Shown: piece after piece, positions 54,901 through 61,923 of the stretch | Position numbering within the stretch: the stretch's first letter is position 1 | Layout of the letters: every line of letters starts with the position of its first letter | NCBI GenBank assembly: GCA_021324735.1 | Contig: JAJPIO010000007.1 | Location: 186,001 to 250,000 of the forward strand | Origin: Bacteroidota bacterium | Lineage (GTDB): Bacteria > Bacteroidota > Ignavibacteria > Palsa-1295 | Direction of reading: 5' to 3' | Length of the DNA stretch: 64,000 nt | Notes under the pieces: generated by a model | What the model was told of the DNA's origin: nothing | Databases searched by the model: none | Seen by the model: the letters and a program-made list of their open reading frames with translations, nothing else | Translations under genes and position numbers: made by a program

Positions 54901-55195
54901 AAGCCTCACGTACCTGTATAATTGTGGCGACCAGCTTATTCAAGCTGCTCTTGACCAGTCACCCTTTATACTGGAAAGTATTTCACCCAATCCGGCTTCG
55001 GATGAGATTCGCGTTAGGGTTTCACCGCCGGGTGTTCAATGCAAAGTGTTCGACGCTCTCGGCATTGAACGACTGAGCGTTGCAGATGTCAGCACGTCCC
55101 CATTGCTGGTCGCCGGCCTTCCGGCCGGGATCTACTATTTGCATCTTTCCAACGATGGCTATGCGATAACAAGGAAAATTTCCGTGATACATTAA
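51929..55195 (+). CDS. Large modular exported protein: YCF48 propeller, choice-of-anchor D, cohesin-like, T9SS domain
   Basis: 1,088 residues with a signal peptide ending SMYGQ. Seven Asp-box-like blades come first (STDLGLTW, TTDGGATW, SSDGGTTW, SADGGFTW, TTDAGNNW, RSLDHGATW, TTNSGGSW). Choice-of-anchor D-type repeats follow at about residues 370-660 (FTPDSNREYNAQYSV, FSPDTNRAFSASVRI, FRPDSARGFTALMHV), then two further Ig-like strands, a cohesin-like segment (LSLAHSESATSGKLVTFLLL) and a T9SS type A domain (SISPNPASDEIRV, LPAGIYYLHLS). It is the long counterpart of the protein at 37577. Probably surface-bound; function unknown. Start supported by GGAGGA eight bases upstream. Confidence 0.85.
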   Translation: MSHNRLVWSGSVLFTTIVLITWSSSMYGQWTKVASKLTGPPAQAGFYSVIKSFHNGIWAGDASLWHSTDLGLTWKQSLPAFTSCAISDVDFFDDQNGAVAIAGSPANGGIYKTTDGGATWTQISKSTWGGSVCMISAQNIAYGDASTFRTSSDGGTTWTTTLSGIIGIFLARTGNNIVSIYSPPSWLPPQPPHFCISADGGFTWTNLGLAPIDTYSASFDSCNGNRAFLANEERRWDNGPSTVQVTTDAGNNWRTAYSGGTAATLIAGSIAIGKRAVFCPTISSGTLRSLDHGATWQLIGGPKAYIDTRSITALDDNLLVALDTDGSIWRTTNSGGSWVYPTVGQTNFEEAALFSKDTVSICDSSLLRIAHLEEALCETGTPSNEQISGPDAKYFKLASGLPGNLNGFDSIRVIFTPDSNREYNAQYSVTIGGRTITLALTGYASDPTRLLSVAPARLSLTDLDPCHSLDTAIVVLHSRSCSAWGISSIQMQGADSARFSVVSAPSLLTGDDSLRIVFSPDTNRAFSASVRITLSDGTSNQIPIDARVKAPGGLLSTLPNRPFIADTVSTCDTGILRSIAIIDSFCFPRSILSATIDGPDMSRYRMVGHSKDSIMVSFRPDSARGFTALMHVLLSDGTMYDIPLYGSGQVGRGTLSLQEPILNAGAIPFCGNDTMISTSLFNSGCDTIVISGLHIIGDGSFSLADASDSLLAPNASVNVKVLFTPSKKGQHSANLSFRSRNLHITNSERDTTIGLVGSGLGGSKHLMCSLESIDLGSMHACEERDTTIILSNPGCDSLWVTSGTFDNPCFSSSTAYPLLILPHDSARVTVRLDTLHSNGSLNIAGLYTATSDSGTISIPLHISVIPTTQLALSLAHSESATSGKLVTFLLLLKGRDKSMTDLSFDVTHNDDLLSLINSSGPSLLESSGTPDSQMLHYTISSLPASDTIGSLTFKVYLSRSAESPVSLSNIHFDNSLGLPSDCIASISDSGTSLTYLYNCGDQLIQAALDQSPFILESISPNPASDEIRVRVSPPGVQCKVFDALGIERLSVADVSTSPLLVAGLPAGIYYLHLSNDGYAITRKISVIH

Positions 55196-55295
55196 CCGTG
55201 GTATCACATCATCGCGGGTGCACTTTTTTATCCCGGCCCGTGGTTTTAACTTTTGGTCCAACCGGTATTTGGCCGGTTGTTAAACATGTCTCGTT

Positions 55296-57821
55296 ATGTC
55301 TCCTTCCTTACGATCCCGGTTCGTGTTAAGCGTTCTGTTCGTAACTCTTAACACCATTACTGTTTGTGCTCAACCGATCCATGGTATTAACTCGGATGGA
55401 CGCGATTTTTTCCTCGGCTATATGCCAGCCATCGTGCATGCCGGAGGTTTTACCAATACCTCTGAAGCGATCTACGTCCTGATAGCCTCGTATCAGGATA
55501 ATAACACGTTTACCGTTTCCTATTTCGATGCCAATGGTGTAGAGGTAACAGGACCCACCCACTTTCTCGACCGATGCCAAAGTATTCGACTTCCGTTGAA
55601 CAGCTCACTAATGCGCCCAACAAAGCCAGGTGAAATTGCGGAGTGGAAAGCAGCGCATATTCACTCTCGCTATCCGGTGAGCGTGCAGTTCTATTCCGAT
55701 GGTTCGAGTGCCGGTGGCATGTATCAAGCGATACCTGTAGCAGCCTTAGGTAGGAGCTATGTAATAGCTGCATGGGTCGATAATCCGTTACTGAATGATC
55801 CGAGCTATATCGATCGCGATTCGTCGAGCTCGGAGTTTATGATCGTCGCGCCGTTTAATAATACGGTCGTCACGTTCACACCGAATTCAACAACGTATGC
55901 TGGGGTGATCGGTGTAAATACCGGCGAAGGCCATACGGGTCAACCTCATCCCGTTACTATTACGCTGGACCGAGGCCAGGTCTATTGGGTCCGCTCTAAC
56001 CCCACCGATAGCACGAATGATATGTCTGGCTCGACCATTGTCGCGAGCAAACCAATAGCCGTTCTCGGTGGCCAGGAGCGTGCGCTCTTTCCGCAAAAGC
56101 CACAATTTTGGGCCTCGCTCGACAATGACATTCGCGATCTCATGATCGAGCAAATGACACCTGTGGAAGATTGGGGTACCGATTATCCATCCATTCCAAG
56201 CATGCCGGCAACGGGCGTCTCCGATGTATCCGTTAATGGCAATGGAGACATGTACCGCATTTTTAGCAATGACCTAAACGCGATCGCCATGAACATGTGG
56301 CAGGATGGCACACCGCCCACCGCGTCACCGGCAACCTGCAAACGTTACAGCACCGGTGCCCACTTCGATAATGTAACGGCTTCCGTCGATCTCCTCGCTC
56401 AATCGAAAGACAGCATTGGGCAATTTAAAAGATTCTATGCGTTACAATATCAATACTTTCAAGGACATCATGACTTTGATTCCAATGGGATTCAGAAGAA
56501 CTCGAAAGGAGCAAGCCCTCAAACCGAAACGAGTGCGCGTTCTTCCAATGAGACGAATCTCGTGCCCATCGACCGCTGGCGATTAAGTACCGTCTTTTGT
56601 GTGCCCCAAAATAGTTTTTATCACGGATATCAATTCGTCAATATTATCACTACCGCCGACTCGTTAAGTAAGATATTCGTTACCTATAACGATAAAACGA
56701 CGGAGCCGCTTTCCGCCTTAATACCAGCAAAGAAATACGATATCCCTCTACATCCTGAGCTTACGGGTATAACACTAAAGCTGACGGCAGGTACTTATCT
56801 CATCACAGGTAATACTCCTTTCGTTTGTTACTCGTATGGGCGTACCGAAACCGTCTACAAAGATATTTGGGGTTATGCAGCACCGACGGGACAAACCTAT
56901 GGCTCTCGCACAACTGCCGGAACACCTCAAGTGGAGGATACCCTTTTCTGCGGTCATTGGGATGTTCGTGTCTATGAGCCGGATATAAACCATGAGGGCA
57001 TTGCCGACGTCATGTTGCTCAAGGATCAGGAGGGCTTTTATTATAGGCCGCCGCAGGTAAGCACCAACTGCACGATCCCCAGGGACCCAGTATTCGAACC
57101 CGGAGATAGCAGCGTAAGTGTGAGCATTCAGATCCAGGATCCGTCGAAACCTGCACACGCGGCGCTCTATGCAGTGGACCGAGCGGGCAACGATACGGTG
57201 ATCACTCTAAACTATATACCGGTACAACTGCAATCGACCGACTCCAACATTCAATTCAGTAATGTGAAAGTAAATGACTCGGCCTGTTCTTCATTCGAGT
57301 TGCGTATTTCTAGTTCGGGGTCCTTCAATAATTTCCTTATCGATTCGGCATTGCTCGCTCAAAGCATACATGCTCCATTCCGGCTTTCGACTTCTCGACG
57401 GTTGCCATTCACTGCGCACTTTGGTGATACCATCCATTTTACCGTCTGCTTTACCGCTCGCGATACCAACGAGTACGCGGATTCTATAACGCTCGCGATC
57501 GGATGCAACACGATGAGTATCCCGGTGAGCGGCAAAGCATTCGGCCCGCTGAATGGCATTGCAAGCTATGCGGAAGCTTCTCAATCTATCGTGGCGTATC
57601 CCGATCCGGCCAGTGCGATCGTAAAAGCTGCATTGCCCGTAAACGAAGCGATCAAATCGCTCGAGGTGCTCGATAATAACGATCGAGCGTGGCAACCAGC
57701 ATACAAACTAAATGGGACCGAGCTTAATGTAGATCTGAAGCAGTTGCCAGCGGGATCGTATTATTTACGGATCGTGAATGTAACAGGCAAGCATTATCTT
57801 GCCAAATTCACAAAAGAATAG
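55296..57821 (+). CDS. IgGFc-binding-like exported protein with T9SS domain
   Basis: 841 residues. The signal peptide covers residues ~1-25. The N-terminal ~330 residues resemble the IgGFc-binding protein N-terminal domain: NSDGRDFFLGYMPAIVHAGG, VQFYSDGSSAGGMYQAIPVAAL, SSSEFMIVAPFNNTVVTFTP and SKPIAVLGGQERAL. Middle modules include a second FCV-type barrel (VPQNSFYHGYQFVNIIT) and one Ig-like choice-of-anchor strand (IQFSNVKVNDSACSSFEL). The C-terminus is a T9SS domain (AYPDPASAIVKAAL, LPAGSYYLRIVN). An adhesion role is plausible. It follows the 51929 gene by 100 bases; the gap holds a small AACCGG/CCGGTT hairpin at 55260-55278. Confidence 0.8.
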   Translation: MSPSLRSRFVLSVLFVTLNTITVCAQPIHGINSDGRDFFLGYMPAIVHAGGFTNTSEAIYVLIASYQDNNTFTVSYFDANGVEVTGPTHFLDRCQSIRLPLNSSLMRPTKPGEIAEWKAAHIHSRYPVSVQFYSDGSSAGGMYQAIPVAALGRSYVIAAWVDNPLLNDPSYIDRDSSSSEFMIVAPFNNTVVTFTPNSTTYAGVIGVNTGEGHTGQPHPVTITLDRGQVYWVRSNPTDSTNDMSGSTIVASKPIAVLGGQERALFPQKPQFWASLDNDIRDLMIEQMTPVEDWGTDYPSIPSMPATGVSDVSVNGNGDMYRIFSNDLNAIAMNMWQDGTPPTASPATCKRYSTGAHFDNVTASVDLLAQSKDSIGQFKRFYALQYQYFQGHHDFDSNGIQKNSKGASPQTETSARSSNETNLVPIDRWRLSTVFCVPQNSFYHGYQFVNIITTADSLSKIFVTYNDKTTEPLSALIPAKKYDIPLHPELTGITLKLTAGTYLITGNTPFVCYSYGRTETVYKDIWGYAAPTGQTYGSRTTAGTPQVEDTLFCGHWDVRVYEPDINHEGIADVMLLKDQEGFYYRPPQVSTNCTIPRDPVFEPGDSSVSVSIQIQDPSKPAHAALYAVDRAGNDTVITLNYIPVQLQSTDSNIQFSNVKVNDSACSSFELRISSSGSFNNFLIDSALLAQSIHAPFRLSTSRRLPFTAHFGDTIHFTVCFTARDTNEYADSITLAIGCNTMSIPVSGKAFGPLNGIASYAEASQSIVAYPDPASAIVKAALPVNEAIKSLEVLDNNDRAWQPAYKLNGTELNVDLKQLPAGSYYLRIVNVTGKHYLAKFTKE

Positions 57822-57824
57822 CGT

Positions 57825-58922
57825 TCATTCTTTCGCTAAGATCGCCTCGTGCACTACCGCTTCGCGGTGCTGGGTATCCCAGGTGCGAAATATATAGAGA
57901 TTATCGGAAGAAGTGGCTTCGACTGTCGTTCGGTCGTTCACTTGCTTTTTCGCTGTTTTACCATGCGATGCCCGCTCTAAAAAACTTCGCACAGCATCTT
58001 CATCGGGCGGAGTCGATTGTACAGCGTTCGTAAGGATTGCCTCTGCACCTGCCGCGCGAAGAAGCTTCGGCCACATAGAGAGAAAAAGTGCATGTGAGCC
58101 ATAGATATCGCTCGCCACGATCTTGTCCCCGATCGCATAGACGTATCCGACCGCATTCTTATCGTCTTCTGCAATATCCTTCAAATGTTTTTCGAAGGCA
58201 TGTTCCCGATCTTTGAGAGACGTTGCTTCGAGCGCAAGTTCGAGGCTCGTCGGTGAAGCATTTTGGGTCACGCTATCGCGAAGGACGGTGGTGAGTCCGT
58301 GCTGTACGTTCGAGACATCACCCCACACCGATTCCTGCGCCGGATCGGTCGTACCGAATGGAAGGATCGGCGTTTGCACCGATTCGAACAGCTCGAGCTG
58401 CGACGAATCAGGCGCGGTGAGGCCGCCAAGATGTGGCGTCAGTAACTGACTTGTTAGGTCGTGCCGAGCAACGATACGCATGTGCGGCAACGGCGCCATC
58501 CAATGTGACGAGCTGAATGTTTCGAGCGGCTCTGCACCACGTTTCGTCGAGCGTCCCTTCTCGATACAGTAGACATTCAACGCATAGGAGGTCGTGTGTG
58601 GCGCGATGATCTGATCGTCCTGCACCATGCGATCTTGCTGGCCGCCTTTAATAAGGTCGGTCGATTGTACGAAGAGATCGGTATCCGAGCGGTTCTCGAT
58701 CCATAACGTCTGGCTGTTATTCTCGTGAATGACTGCGGAACCTCGTTCGAGCGCTTGTTCCAGCGTGAGATAAGGATGCTCTATGGTGCTGGGCCCATCA
58801 AGAAGCCATATCGTGAGAGCGCCGTACGAAAAGGGGCCACTCACTGAAAGCGAGTCACCCCCCGCAAATGCAACGCGAGTTACAACGATCAACAGTAAAA
58901 CGATGAATCCGCTCTTCACCAC
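57825..58922 (-). CDS. Exported ARPP-1-like protein
   Basis: 365 residues with a signal peptide ending RVAFAG. The middle part resembles ARPP-1 (ARG- and rhodanese-phosphatase-superfamily-associated protein 1): LTLEQALERGSAVIHE, LFVQSTDLIKGGQQDRMVQDD, PHTTSYALNVYCIEKGR and HLKDIAEDDKNAVGYVYAIG. The family was defined by genome context and has no proven activity that I can cite. Here it is predicted to be exported, and its neighbours are T9SS cargo genes with which it is tail-to-tail. Family assignment is by motif resemblance. Confidence 0.7.
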   Translation of the reverse strand: MVKSGFIVLLLIVVTRVAFAGGDSLSVSGPFSYGALTIWLLDGPSTIEHPYLTLEQALERGSAVIHENNSQTLWIENRSDTDLFVQSTDLIKGGQQDRMVQDDQIIAPHTTSYALNVYCIEKGRSTKRGAEPLETFSSSHWMAPLPHMRIVARHDLTSQLLTPHLGGLTAPDSSQLELFESVQTPILPFGTTDPAQESVWGDVSNVQHGLTTVLRDSVTQNASPTSLELALEATSLKDREHAFEKHLKDIAEDDKNAVGYVYAIGDKIVASDIYGSHALFLSMWPKLLRAAGAEAILTNAVQSTPPDEDAVRSFLERASHGKTAKKQVNDRTTVEATSSDNLYIFRTWDTQHREAVVHEAILAKE

Positions 58923-59046
58923 CGGGATTGAATGATGCTATTACTTACTCGGCAGGACGCAAAAAAGTTTGTATTTGCTTGCCACTCAGAATATAATCGT
59001 GTATGAACTACTGAATTCACGTTCATAATGGTTGGCAAAGCCTGTT

Positions 59047-59105
59047 GGAGTCAGCGGTTAGCGGTAGCTCTGGCGTTTGGTTTGTGACTCCAGGCTAAGC
59101 GATGT
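59047..59105. repeat. Degenerate heptamer-phased repeat (copy i)
   Basis: AGTCAGC, GGTTAGC and GGTAGCT run in 7-base phase; GGAGTCA at the left can pair with TGACTCC at ~59083-59092. It lies in the leader of the gene at 59170. Confidence 0.5.
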
Positions 59106-59169
59106 GTCATCCCACTTACGGTTGCGTTCATTCACGGTTGCGGATGAACTTAAAGAAGGCGAGTTATCA

Positions 59170-59523
59170 ATGAAAGCCTACTATTGCAAAGGAAGGGCCG
59201 GGCATAGCTCTACGATCATTTTGGATACGTATGGATCGTTCGAAAATACGGTAGAAGAATTTAAACGCCTCTATGGACTTAATCGACTAAAAAGCGTCAA
59301 TTCGAACGAGTATATGCGGGAGCTTACCAATAGCCGATTGCGACTATTCCGGGATAAGACCAGACTCCATCTTAAGTCCAACCCCATGACCGACGATCTG
59401 GCTATCGTGCTTACCGAATGGATCGCGCGTCAACCGGGGTTTCGAGCGTTAACGGAAGAAGAATCGAAGGCATTGCGCGCTCGCAATGCCTTACCCGTAG
59501 AAGAATTTGAATTTCGATACTAG
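59170..59523 (+). CDS. Small conserved-looking protein of unknown function
   Basis: 117 residues from the ATG at 59170, with an AAGAAGGCG site upstream; the longer frame from 59077 runs through repeat DNA. The sequence starts MKAYYCKGRAGHSSTI and has a helical middle (ENTVEEFKRLYGLNRLK) and an acidic C-terminus (ALPVEEFEFRY). It has no signal peptide or membrane helix. No family recognised. It is flanked by heptamer repeats on both sides. Confidence 0.55.
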   Translation: MKAYYCKGRAGHSSTIILDTYGSFENTVEEFKRLYGLNRLKSVNSNEYMRELTNSRLRLFRDKTRLHLKSNPMTDDLAIVLTEWIARQPGFRALTEEESKALRARNALPVEEFEFRY

Positions 59524-59530
59524 AATAGTT

Positions 59531-59626
59531 GTGGAGTGCTTAGTGCTAAGTCCTGATTAATAGCAAGCCTCCCCACTCGACGATCTTTGTTCAACTGAGG
59601 ACTTCGAGCTTCGCACTCCGGACTTA
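59531..59626. repeat. Heptamer-phased repeats, two arms (copy h)
   Basis: First arm: GTGGAGT, GCTTAGT, GCTAAGT and CCTGATT in phase from 59531. Second arm: ACTGAGG, ACTTCGA, GCTTCGC and ACTCCGG in phase from 59594. They sit between two convergent genes and could pair. Confidence 0.75.
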
Positions 59627-59628
59627 TT

Positions 59629-60384
59629 TTATTGCACCTCGAAGACGACCTTTAACTGTGCTTTTTCAGCAAGAGAGTTTGGCTCTTCGCGTTTCATTTT
59701 CATCTCGCGGCGCTCTTCTTCCTCTCCTCCGCCGCGGGTAGCTGCTTGCTGCCCTTCTTCACCAGTTTCAGAGATCGAAACAATATTGCCAACTTTCACG
59801 CCCATTTCTTTCGCAATGGCATCCGCTTCTTTGCGTGCCGCTGCGATCGCATTCTTTACTGCTTCGGCGTGCAACGAACGTCCTTCTGACGCGCTAAAGC
59901 TACCGACATTGATCGCGCTGGCGCCATTTTGAGTGGCAAGGTCGATCACGTGAGGAAGATCTTTTACGTTGTCGATCTCTACTTCGAGCGGAGTATCGAG
60001 GCGATAACCAATGATGCGCGTCCCCGCCTGGCCGTATTCCATATTTGGCATGAGGCGAAACGGCTGCTCCGTAATGTCTTCGGCCTTAATGCCGTCCTTC
60101 ATAAGCGCATCCTTCAGATGTTTAACGACGTCATTTTGCCGCACGAAGAGTCCGGTTGCGGTCTGGTCAGCACTCGAAACGGTAAGACCGAGTGACACGC
60201 GCTCGGCCGTCGCGGAAGCACTGCCACTCGAGAGCACGGTAATGGTACGGTTCGCCATCATTGGCGGCATCATAGGAGGCGGCGTCATCACAGTACCCTG
60301 CGCATACGCAGTAGTGGAAAAACGTGATGGGAATATTGCAACACTTACGATCGCAACGATCGATAATAGTTTGATCTTACTCAT
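59629..60384 (-). CDS. SIMPL (DUF541) domain protein
   Basis: 251 residues with a signal peptide ending AYAQ. The SIMPL domain is clear from RTITVLSSGSASATAERVSLGLTV, LKDALMKDGIKAEDITEQPF, IIGYRLDTPLEVEI and AKEMGVKVGNIVSISETG. SIMPL proteins are periplasmic oligomers with roles in oxidative stress or envelope maintenance in some bacteria; the exact function is not known. A charged Glu/Arg-rich loop (GGGEEEERREMKMKREEP) precedes the last strand. The gene is divergent from the ATP-grasp gene. Confidence 0.88.
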   Translation of the reverse strand: MSKIKLLSIVAIVSVAIFPSRFSTTAYAQGTVMTPPPMMPPMMANRTITVLSSGSASATAERVSLGLTVSSADQTATGLFVRQNDVVKHLKDALMKDGIKAEDITEQPFRLMPNMEYGQAGTRIIGYRLDTPLEVEIDNVKDLPHVIDLATQNGASAINVGSFSASEGRSLHAEAVKNAIAAARKEADAIAKEMGVKVGNIVSISETGEEGQQAATRGGGEEEERREMKMKREEPNSLAEKAQLKVVFEVQ

Positions 60385-60703
60385 GGTGTATCACAAATTC
60401 AAAAAATCAGAACGAGTACGAATGGATCACACGACACAGCTATTCTCATTCGCGATAGACAGCCATTCTCATTCGCGATAGATTAAACGCGAACAACGAA
60501 GATTCATTCGCGCCTCCGGTAAAAAATGAATAGCTCGTACTTCTCACAAATTTTGAGCAAAAAACGTTTGTTACACCGTTCGAAGATTTCAAACGAGCAC
60601 AAACTATTGCGTTCTTCGTATTGTATTTTGATAAACGGAAGATCGCATTCCGCATTCTGTATTTGTGCGTAAGCGAACGAACTCACCGAATTTCCTGCAA
60701 TAG
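60385..60703. promoter_or_regulatory. Divergent region with a duplicated 18-base motif
   Basis: The motif ATTCTCATTCGCGATAGA occurs twice, at 60442-60459 and 60465-60482, about two helical turns apart (23-bp period). This is the spacing of paired regulator-binding sites between the SIMPL and ATP-grasp genes. The rest of the 319 bases is AT-rich without a gene. Confidence 0.5.
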
Positions 60704-61789
60704 ATGCCGCGTCAAACCGTCGTCGCGTTACTGTATAACGATATTCCAACCGCTCCGGGAAGCGATTCCACCGACGATTCCTCGGTCGATCTTTCTCCTG
60801 AAGCCTTAGGCTTTACACCGTATTTCGATCTTGAAGATATTCCGGCCGAAGAAGAATACGCTAAGATCGAAAGTGCACTCGTGGAAGCGGGATATAAAGT
60901 AGCGAGCTATAATATCAAGGACCGCTTCGAACGGCTCTTCAAATTTCTTGCGCGCCGCAAGATCGACGTCGTCTTTAATTTGGTGGAGTTCTTCCACGGG
61001 CGGCCCGAAGAGGAGATGTTGGTCGCATCGTTCTACGATCTCGTGGAAGTGCCCTATACCGGGGCGCCACCGATCACGCTTGCGAACGCGCAGAATAAAC
61101 CGCTGGCAAAGTCGATATTGCGGTCCTACGAACTTCCGACGCCGCGCTCGATGACGATCCGCCACATGGATGAATTCCGATCACGGCATAGCCTTCGATA
61201 TCCGCTTATTGTTAAACCGGCATGCGAAGATGGCTCCGGCGGCATCGAGAATGCCAGTATTGTGACCTCACTTAAAGCGCTACGATCGCGAGTCGAATTT
61301 GTGCTTCAGGATTTTAAGATGGATGCGCTCGTGGAGGAATATATAGAAGGCCGCGAACTGAATGTTGCAGTGCTCGGAAATGGAGAGAAGCGCCGTGCGC
61401 TGCCTATCTCCGAGATCACCTTCGAGGATATGCCCGAGCATCTTTATAAAATAGTCAGCTTCCAGGCGAAGTGGGACCCGCTCCATGAAGCGTATCATAA
61501 GACGATTCCCTCCTGCCCCGCCAGTCTTCCAAAATCGAAAACAGAAGAAGCGCAACGCCTCGCACTCAAAGCGACCGAGGCCCTCGGCACTCGCGATTAC
61601 GCTCGCGTCGATATGCGCATGAATGCCAAAGGTGAGCTTTTTATTTTGGAGGTCAATCCGAACCCAAATCTCTCGGAAGGCACCGGGATCGCTCGCAGTG
61701 CAGAAGCGGCCGGATTAAAGTTTAAGGACCTTTTGCAAACGATCGTGGAAAGCGCGCTCGAACGCGCTAAACGCCGCCAGATGGACTGA
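60704..61789 (+). CDS. ATP-grasp ligase, D-alanine-D-alanine ligase-like
   Basis: 361 residues. The ATP-grasp fold is visible: VFNLVEFFHGRPEEEMLVASF, VPYTGAPPITLANAQNK, LIVKPACEDGSGGIENA (ATP-binding loop), VEEYIEGRELNVAVLGNG, and the metal-binding DYARVDMRMNAKGELFILEVNPNPNLS. These are the Ddl-type motifs, but the N-terminal ~60 residues and the active-site loop differ from true Ddl, so the product could be another dipeptide or amide. Membership is firm; the substrate is not. It starts downstream of the duplicated motif region. Confidence 0.8.
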   Translation: MPRQTVVALLYNDIPTAPGSDSTDDSSVDLSPEALGFTPYFDLEDIPAEEEYAKIESALVEAGYKVASYNIKDRFERLFKFLARRKIDVVFNLVEFFHGRPEEEMLVASFYDLVEVPYTGAPPITLANAQNKPLAKSILRSYELPTPRSMTIRHMDEFRSRHSLRYPLIVKPACEDGSGGIENASIVTSLKALRSRVEFVLQDFKMDALVEEYIEGRELNVAVLGNGEKRRALPISEITFEDMPEHLYKIVSFQAKWDPLHEAYHKTIPSCPASLPKSKTEEAQRLALKATEALGTRDYARVDMRMNAKGELFILEVNPNPNLSEGTGIARSAEAAGLKFKDLLQTIVESALERAKRRQMD

Positions 61790-61923
61790 CTTCGGATGGC
61801 CTCATCCTGATACCACGCAGGGGAATGTTTTCATGACAATTTCGGTCTCATTGCGATTCGAGTATTGAACCGCAGGAATGCAACCATCCTGTCCGTAGCG
61901 GTTCCTGATTTTTTGCCGTGTAT

